Below, piece by piece: positions 56,031 to 64,000 of a stretch of 64,000 nt of DNA (its first letter is position 1; each line of letters starts with the position of its first letter). The translations under genes were made by a program, and so were the position numbers. Source of the DNA: Bimastos eiseni (Eukaryota; Annelida; Clitellata; Crassiclitellata; Lumbricidae); NCBI GenBank assembly GCA_959347315.1, contig OY365806.1, positions 21,602,900-21,666,899 on the forward strand, read 5' to 3'. A model generated the notes under the pieces. That model saw only the letters and a list, made by a program, of their open reading frames with translations. It was not told the DNA's origin and searched no databases.

Positions 56031-58037
56031 TCAGTTCAATTGCTAACTGTTTGATATGTATTTAGTTTGACTAAATATTGCTGAATAAATCTACATAATT
56101 GACTAAGTCTCCAACCATGACTTGTAATTGGTCTTCCAGTGATGATGTAGTAGCTGATAGGGAAGGATACAAGATGATATTCCCTTGACCCTTGCAGTTT
56201 CCAAACTCAGAGATGGGAAGAGGAGAATAAAATTCTAAAATCTTGGATAATAGTGGCAGCTATGCTGTAGTCAGACAGTTACAAATTAACTCTGCCCTAG
56301 ATCTGTTGAGTCGATAGTCCCTCAAAACACAAAGAACCCGCTGGAAGAACGGGTTGCTATCCATTAGATTGCCGTGGATAAGGATTTAAATTAACCTTAC
56401 TGTCCGATCCATGCCTGGTAGAAGCAAAGAACAAGGAAAAGGGAGTGGCAAGCTCTTGTCCTTTAGTAGTAGACTTTTCTTTCCCACTGGCACAGGTTTC
56501 CTCGCCTTCTCAACCAGTTTAACCGAGCTCTTGTCCTGAGGTCCCGGTTAACACTGTTAGAGAATATACCTGCAGCTGTAACACTGCTGCAAATCCGTGA
56601 GGGACATAGGGCAGAAGAAGAGTTGAGACGGGATTCACGACACATACCTCCATATTTAACAGGTGCAATGCATTCAAATTTTATATGTATACTGTATATG
56701 TGGCTGGCCATTATTTTGCAGAGGAAAATAATTCTAATTTGCTTGCTATAGGATGTCAAAGCTGACATTCCTGGTGAATAATATTCGCAAACATGATATA
56801 AAGTTTTTATTTTTCTACTTCTTTTTCTGATGAACAATTGATCACTTGACAAGTGTTCTAAAAACCCTAATGAGGTTTTAAGGAGTTTCTAGTGTTTAAA
56901 AAACAGTCATACTTGGTATTGCAATCATGGTATTTAACAGACCACACCCTAATATATTTATGTCAAAACTGTGAAACTTATGTGGCCCCTATTTTAATAA
57001 ATTAAATGTAGTTATGTAATTCGTATTAAAGCTACAGTTATCAGAAACATTTCTTTATCGTGAAGTGAATTTGTGAATGAAATTGAGTGGTCATTGGTGA
57101 TCTATGAAATTGTATGCAATCAAATACTTTGTGGACCTGTTAAACATGTGCATCTATCAATATAATAAATTAATATAATTTTTGCATACAGCATTGAATA
57201 TTATGACAGGTTATAAAATTATGTGCATAATGTGAAATTTTTTTGCCGTCTTTCATTCTTGCATCGTTCTTGGTGACTGGCTGACTGCAGAATATATTCA
57301 ATATTCATATCCAGTATTGTTCAAGAAGGACCAAGATGCTGTGCTAGGACACCATTGGATCATGTTGAGGGCTACTCTTCGTTCATTTATTGTATATTAT
57401 TGCAACAGTGTTTTATTGTATTAAAGCATTTTCAAAGCCGCTAAAGCGCCTCTAGAGTAGGGTGAACCATTCAGGAGCGCTCCCAGTCTAAGAGGCTGCA
57501 AAAAAACAAAAGAAGATTAAGAGTGCTGCCAGATAGAATTGTAAACCAAACAGAGGGAGACCGCATTCCACAGAGATGGTCAAATGAATCAGTGGTTCGA
57601 GACTTGCCAAAGCAGCTTTAGATCGGGTGAACAAAGTAGTATTAAAGGTCAGCAATAGAAGTTATTACGCCAGCAGGATAATTTGTCTGTTTAATAACCG
57701 CCTCCCGGAGAAATTGGGTTTTGTTTATCTGATTATCACGCAAAGACGATTTCTGCAACTCATAGCCACTATGTGTGCTTATTTAAATCACAATGTCATG
57801 AAGATAAGACAGAAATGGAAAAAATAGAACCTGAAAATGTAACCAGGCGTGTTAATTATAATCATGGTTTCACTGGGAATGTTCGCCCAATGGGACGTTT
57901 ATGATCCAGTCGAATCTCAAAAGCCGAAACAACGCACCCGATTGGTTCAAAGGTCAATCCCAAACGAAGCTGGGCTGTGTAGCTGGTGTACCCACAAAAA
58001 TGAGGTCGTTCTCCACTGTTCTCACTCTGAAAGTGAC

Positions 58038-58092
58038 GGCGCCAAGCCTGGATAAATGAGGACGACGCCAATTTGTCGTTAAACTGCAACTC
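58038..58092 (+). repeat. Dispersed SINE-tail-like repeat, copy 2
   Basis: AAGCCTGGATAAATGAGGAC then GACGCC and TTGTCGTTAAACTGCAAC, matching 45031-45112. The preceding 100 bp may be the body of the same element. Confidence 0.6.
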
Positions 58093-59938
58093 CCAATGGA
58101 TGTGACTATTTTTATTTGTATATAGAGATCAGTGGTTGTGGGACACTGTATTATCGCCCAGTCTTGTTTATATTGCTGCGTTTCAACTGGTAATTTTTAC
58201 TGAGATGGATGTTGCGTATATTAAAAGCTGAGATTTATATTTGTTACCGTATTAATCCAAGTTAAATGTATCCTATAAATCGCTTGTGTAATTTACAGCT
58301 GAAACAATTAGCTTATGTGTCTTCGAAGTACTATATACTATACTGTTACTTGTTTTATTAATTTATGGCGCCAATATAAGTAGGTTATCTCTTTAGGGGT
58401 TTGTTGTTTTTGATGGATTTGACCGTATTAGCTCATTTGAATGCAAATGATAAAGTCTGTGATAGTAGATGCATAATATACTACTTCGTTCGTGCTTTAT
58501 CCGCGAAACACGTATCGGCAAACATGTAGTAGTACCGAGGTGAGTATGTTTTCTGGAGTTTAGGGTCAGGCGTCGTGAGAGTCTGTTATGGTAAGTTTAC
58601 AGACGTCGTGGGAGTATGTTAGGTGTCCTGATGGCCTTATATGGTTAGTGTTATTATAAATTAGAAAACATGCCAAAGATACCATATATTACCAGTTAAA
58701 TCTACTCACCCAGATACTACATGTTTGCCCATTATTCTGTCTCATAAAGTTGATGAATTAATGTGTCTACCTTCGAATTATTATAAAAATATAATACTAA
58801 AATACAAAAATTCAGGGTGTTGCATCAAGAGCGAATAGCCTACCATTTGGAATGTATGCAGAAATCCTGAATGATTGGCCCTCCCTGCATGCTCTTGTAC
58901 CTTTTTTATATTCAAGCATGCATTCATATGCTTGACACACCCTGAATTGTATAGCATGGTCTATATTTAATCTATGCAGAAACAATAAAAGATTAATGAA
59001 ATTGCTATGATGACATAAATACTGTTATCCTTCCACATTAAAAAAATATTAAGCTGCATTACCTTTAAAAGTTTTTCTAGTAGCTGCTAGGGCAATATTT
59101 GTATTTGAAGGCCAATTAAGAAACAAATTATTGTCAAAATTTCACACCCCGTCTCGGCATCTATTTTGCATACATACATACATTATCAGCAGTCCCTCTT
59201 CCTTAGGCAAGAAAATGTATGTGGGCTAATCTTTTCCCTCCATGTGTACATACTAATTGGATTGCCTATTGCTACTCTATACCATCTGACTTTATCATTC
59301 AGTCATTCATCCACACTTGACAGTAGCCACAAAAAGGAAAGTAGAACTGTGAAAGATGCCAGTGAAAAAGAAACCTTTGGCTCAGCAGACTTAAGCCATA
59401 AATGGCCTCTGTTAGATTATTAAAATTTTGCTTTCTTACTGTATGATTAAGCATGTTACTCAATGGTTGGAGAAGACTTTCCAGAGGCTTAATTGTGACA
59501 TCAGGCATGACTTCAAATGGTAAATCAATTCTCTGATTAGAACCATGCACCAAGAATGCCAATTGATCAACATATTGCACAAATATTGCACTCACTACAT
59601 TGGCTGGCATTAAACAAAGAATCCAATTGAATCTGTCTTATTGTTTAGACATGATGGCACTCAATAAGCTGACCTATCTCTGCTACTGGTTCATTTCTTA
59701 TTCCAACAAATATTGCAATTGATCATTGAATGCCCTGACTTTTGCTGTGCCTTGCACCAAAGGGGTGTTGGGCCCCCCATATTCTTTACTCATCCTTCAT
59801 AGCTTGACTTCTGGATTCTTTGATTTATTGTAATCGGTCCATTTTAGAAGTTATATAGTGTGATGTTATCATACTGTACAAAGCATCTCTTGATTGTCCC
59901 TTCAAATCACACCATGTAATTTCTAACATGGACTGATT

Positions 59939-60295
59939 TTGACTACACTGTTTCCTTGGGTCTACCCCGCTTACCTTATGGCTCTCTGCACTATAGTGTC
60001 TTCTATTCCAAACCGGGTTTCCCTTCGTTTCTCTGCCCGCAGACTTCTGGTGTTTCCCCGCATGCGCTCTAACACCGCCCAATCAAGGAGTTTCGCCTAC
60101 GTAGGTCCCACCAGTTGGAACAGCCTCCCCTTCCCCTTCGGAAAGAGCTGCTCTCTCTCCCATACTGCCTTTTGGAAGCGCTTGAAGACTTTCCCTTTTT
60201 ACCCTCTTTTATTTAACTTTGCTTGCATAATGTTTGTCACGGATGGACCGTCCGTCGGACATCTATCTACTCTTTTTCAGGTATATTCCCATTGA
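59939..60295 (+). pseudogene. LINE ORF2 C-terminal fragment
   Basis: The open frame ends with the non-LTR tail motifs FPRMRSNTAQSRSFAYVGPT then SWNSLP and FWKRLKTFPF. Only the 3' part of a CR1/L2-type element is present. Confidence 0.75.
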
Positions 60296-60649
60296 TCTAG
60301 AGAGCTGAATTTTGCACACATTTCAGGCTTGCATGACAATGAAATGTATCAAATTTGTATGGACATAACTCAAATATTGAGGGAAAAAATAACAAAAATG
60401 TAAAAAATTATCATCATTTAACCTCTCGAACGAGTCCTCCTTGACGAGCTCAACTTTGGCAAGTTTACATCATCAATGATATGTAATCAAAAATCTCTTA
60501 TGGAAATGGAACGATTGCGCCATCTACCAGATTAAGGAGGGTCCGAAAAACCCATGTTTTTACTTTAACTTGTCTCTGTTTAGCTTTGTGTTGAGTCGTG
60601 AGTGCCTCTGATTTGAGTGGCGCTATATAAGTGCTCCATTACATTACAT

Positions 60650-61050
60650 TACATGATGCAATCGAAACCCATTATAGAAGTCATATGGTGTGATTTGAAG
60701 TGACTATCAAAAGATGCTTTGTACAATATGATGACAACATTATGGAAATCATTAGTAGAGTTCAGTCTGTATCTTTTGTGTACAATAATTGGGGATAGGA
60801 TTGCTGGACGAGCTGAACTTATTGTACCCCGTTCCCGGACTGCTATGAGGCAGTGCCACGCCTTCTCAGTGTCTGATCCTGTGACATGGAATGGGCTCCC
60901 TACCATCCTTCGACAAATACCTATTAATCAGTTTGCCTTATTTCTAACTACTCTTAAGACTGTTCTGTTCGGCCGGGGCTGAGCTGGGAGCGCTTCTGAG
61001 TAGGCAAACTTGAAGGGACGCTATATAAAATTACTTTAATAATAATAATA
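60650..61050 (+). mobile_element. LINE 3' end with (AAT)n tail
   Basis: The frame 60719-60982 contains VPRSRTAMRQCHAFSVSDPV, WNGLPTILRQ and LKTVLFGRG, then a stop. It is followed by GACGCTATATAAAATT and (AATAAT)n, the 3' tail seen on several other fragments in this window (60.6, 54.8 and 41.4 kb). Confidence 0.82.
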
Positions 61051-61656
61051 ATAATTATTGGCTATAGAACTGCCAGATAACCTTACATTTTTTTTATCAA
61101 ACTTGTAGCAGATACACTACATCTAGCAGGAAATTGCTTTGCCTCCTCTGTTTGGTCTCTCTGGTAACTGGACTCAGATCTCTGCTCGACATCGCTTGGA
61201 TGACCCGCTGATGCCACAATGCATATTAATTAGCTGGTGCTCTGTACTTAGCTTTAGAGTGGCAATGTATTGATTTGGAATTTAATATGACAGTTTATCC
61301 ATGTTTTGTATGCAACTTTCAGTTGCTGTCCATTTGACTTTCATTGGTTCATCAGATTAACTTTCCCCACTTTGTAGCTAAGGTGTAACTCATACTAGAT
61401 GAAATAAATTTGAATTTGACCATTATAATCTCAGCATTCAATCTTATGCTAGTGTATTACACAATTTTTTATTCATGTCTTGCAGATTTCTACTCAGATA
61501 TACACCTCTGGCAGAACAGAATAATCTTTAACCCAAAAGCCATTCAATTAGTTTCTGCTGCAATAAAGTAATGAAGACGTAAACCATTCAATACAGTTGG
61601 TTACACTGATTCTCTTATGTATAAAATAATTTTTTGACAGCTTGAATTAATAAACA

Positions 61657-63919
61657 ATGGCTTTGAATTCACTGATGCACCCACGTAACCCGTTCAAAGC
61701 AAAGAAGCCAGATTTCAGTTTGTTGGCTGAGAAATACGAGGCATTTAGACAGCAGACAACACGGGACAGCAAAGGCCGCATCCACATTGACTTCAAGAAT
61801 CCTGCATGTTTAAAGGTCTTGACTTGGGCTTTGCTCAAAGATGAATATGATGTTGATGTGGAGATACCCACCGATCGACTGATCCCTACGATTCCACTGA
61901 GAATTAATTATATACTATGGTTGGAAGACATTCTTTCTGGAGATTCATCTTTCAGAGGAATTGACATTGGTAAGGCTCACTAGCTTTAAATTTTTTTGTC
62001 ACAGTTAAGGTTATTAAATTCCTTGTTGGGATTATCATCTTCATTTTATAATTCAACTTCAAGTGGCTAAGCATTGCATATAGTTTCAGTTTTGCTTTTG
62101 ACAGAAAGTTTATTTCGTCTTAACATGTTTCAGGTGCTGTTTTGATTTGTGATATGCTTATTTGTAGTGCCTTTACCAAAATATGTATTGCTCCAAAGTA
62201 GATTCAACAAATCAATTTATCAGATATATATAAATTTATCAGATATATATATATATAAATGTGTGCGAGTTTGTGTTTTAAGTTTTTACAGTTTGTGATA
62301 AAGATTGTTTAGTTCATTAGATTTGTAATATTGATACCTGTTTCTCTTTTGTGTATTTTTACTTTGTTTTGTATTTTCTAAATTTGTAGGTACGGGAGCA
62401 GTTTGCGTCTATCCTATAATTGGTGCCAGAAAGAATGGTTGGTCATTTTTAGCAACAGAAGCTGATGCAACTAATCTAGAATATGCAAAAAGAAACATTC
62501 AGCAGAATAACATTGGTGATAAAATTACAGGTGAGCCAAGGGATCTCATGACTGCAGATCATTCAGTCTAAAATCTGTGACTCATACCACACTCTGCTCA
62601 ATGTAACCATTATAAGGGCTGTCAGTGATCTATTTTTTTCAATAGTTGGTAATTTCATAATTAACGATTAAATTTTATCGTTATTCATTAAGTTAAGGTA
62701 ATCCCAACAAGTACTGACAAATAATAAATTAATCTTATTCATTGTTTAAAAAAATATTAAAATATTCATTGCTCTTTGGCCATGGTTGGACTGGAAGTGC
62801 CTCTGACTAGATTACTTAAACAGGTGCTATATCAAGTTTCGTTGATTGATTGATTGAAGAATGAGGACCACAATTCCTGTATGGTGATACCATAAGAAGG
62901 CAAACATTTTTGGACCTTAAGTTCATAATATATGTCCGTTTTAATGAAATTATAAAATCATTTAGCAGGAAATTGAATGTGAAATGTAATCTTTCTACCT
63001 GATGCAGTAATTACATATTTTTGCCTTAATGTAGTAGTATAATATATGTATAGATATGTTCCTTAAAGTTAGTTGAATAAATTTTTTAAGTGACCTGTAG
63101 ATTAATTTTGTCTGTTACTGGTGACTAAAAATCTGTTTCTGTTCATGTTATTCACAAACAGTTCTCCATGAGTTAACATTATTCAAAGGGTTGTCTACTT
63201 GCTGCTGCCTGTATATTTATGTAAGTTTATTTGAATATTACTCCTCTGCCTAATTTGCATTATTTGTCTATGCGTAGTTATCAAAGTCAGTGAGAATACT
63301 TCGTTGTTGGATATACTACATGATTCTGACGACAAATACGACTTCTGTATGTGCAATCCACCGTTCTATGGCAGCAATCTTGAGGCATGGGGCATCCTAA
63401 CGAGCCGCAGCTCTGACCGATCGGAGCCGAGCTCTGTCAACACTGCCAGTCCAGTTGAATGCATATACCCAGGTGGAGAAGTGGAGTTTGTTCGGGAGAT
63501 GATCATTACTAGCAGTCTGACACTGAAGAACAGAGTTAGGTAACTATGTCGGTTGTTTATTATTCAGATCAGCTTGGTTAGAAGGTCTACTCTTGCCCAT
63601 GTAATTTGTGTATTAAAATGTATTTGAAAGTAAGTTTACTCAAGGGTTGCTTGAAACAGAAATGTTGAAATATCTTTGATCCTTGTCAATAATTGAGCTT
63701 GACAGTCCAGTAGAGTTATGAAAAACTTTATGTAAATGTTTAATTAATTGTAATAATTGCAAAGAACATGTTCATTAAGGTACTGGGGTATTTTGAAATT
63801 GACTTTATGAAGGATGCATGATATATGAGATGTTCTTTGTTCTATACAGGGTTTATACATCTATGCTAGGCAAGAAATCAAGCTTATCAAAACTGAAGGA
63901 AATTTTAAGGGAAAACAAG
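61657..63919 (+). CDS. METTL16: METTL16 RNA N6-adenosine methyltransferase, N-terminal part (4 exons, runs off window)
   Basis: Family role: S-adenosylmethionine-dependent m6A writer for U6 snRNA and for MAT2A 3'UTR hairpins, linking SAM level to MAT2A splicing and stability. Exons: 61657-61969, 62390-62530, 63278-63539, 63850-63919. The last has a good donor (AAG then GTCAGT) and further exons lie beyond 64000. 262 residues are encoded here; human METTL16 has 562. The N-terminal RNA-binding part starts MALNSLMHPRNPFKAKKPDF. The Rossmann fold has RGIDIG joined to TGAVCVYPIIGA (SAM loop) and FLATEAD. The catalytic motif NPPF sits in YDFCMCNPPFYGSNLEA, followed by PSSVNTAS and PGGEVEFVREMI, and then the MLGKKSSLSKLKEIL stretch. 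An AG acceptor just before the start (about 61640) suggests a spliced 5'UTR. Confidence 0.96.
62760..62855 (+). mobile_element. Retrotransposon 3' tail ending in (TTGA)n
   Basis: GTTGGACTGGAAGTGCCTCTGACTAGAT and GTGCTATATCAAGTT are followed by TTGATTGATTGATTGA. Same family as 640-752. In METTL16 intron 2. Confidence 0.55.
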
Positions 63920-64000
63920 GTCAGTGCTTTGAACATGACGTTCTCTTTTATTTTTTATTTATAAATCAATGTGTGTACGTAATACGGGATAGTATGGATA

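Larger units (their letters stand above)
54125..61656. other. RPL19-METTL16 head-to-head spacer
   Basis: 7.5 kb without a convincing cellular gene. It holds a 22-bp palindrome and a hairpin near 54.2-54.4 kb, a (GAT)n tract, three LINE 3'-end fragments (54.56-54.83, 59.94-60.30, 60.65-61.05 kb), a (GT)n tract near 56010 and a SINE-like tail near 58.04 kb. About 55.2-57.4 kb and 58.2-59.9 kb show nothing I can name. Confidence 0.45.

Overview
This is a gene-bearing piece of an animal (metazoan) nuclear genome, not a microbial or viral replicon. Every recognisable coding region is split by GT-AG introns (one looks GC-AG) with consistent reading phases. The products are animal housekeeping or regulatory proteins, and the introns and spacers are AT-rich and loaded with DNA-transposon, LINE and SINE relics. 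The proteins are close to human family members but not vertebrate-like in detail, so I infer a non-model invertebrate, possibly marine. I cannot place the phylum from this sequence alone.

Layout. Six protein genes lie on strictly alternating strands: ARNT (bHLH-PAS partner, minus, about 0.2-10.3 kb, 3' end off the window and 5' exon unresolved), DCTN5 (dynactin p25, plus, 13.26-21.86 kb, complete), RPRD2-like (CTD-interacting CID protein, minus, 24.08-34.74 kb, complete), an unrecognised Ser/Arg-rich nuclear-type protein (plus, 40.41-45.91 kb, last two exons tentative), RPL19 (minus, 48.90-54.12 kb, complete with a 5-base first coding exon) and METTL16 (U6/MAT2A m6A methyltransferase, plus, 61.66 kb to beyond the right edge). 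Neighbours are therefore head-to-head or tail-to-tail in every case. The exon joins for DCTN5, RPRD2 and RPL19 sum to whole codons (183, 934 and 197 residues).

Mobile DNA. There are two copies of one hAT-like MITE family with perfect 8-bp target duplications (6965-7170 and 16002-16682), a second hAT family (49255-49565, perfect 8-bp duplication, plus a relic near 12.2 kb), a 1.5-kb long-TIR element with 9-bp flanking repeats (13456-14953), a 0.6-kb foldback element with about 165-bp arms (26414-27013), a 70-bp TTAA-flanked piggyBac-type MITE (3473-3542), a possible Helitron-like element (about 17398-18548), several LINE reverse-transcriptase fragments, tRNA-derived SINEs, and minisatellites and microsatellites.

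The genes act in separate processes (hypoxia/xenobiotic/circadian-type transcription, dynein cargo transport, RNA polymerase II CTD handling, translation, RNA m6A). I see no operon-like or pathway cluster and no new multi-gene system. The most unusual items are the transposon structures, a near-identical inverted copy of a piece of an RPRD2 coding exon inside an RPRD2 intron, a relic of DCTN5 exon 3 downstream of the gene, and a degenerate unidentified coding remnant at about 22.7-23.35 kb.
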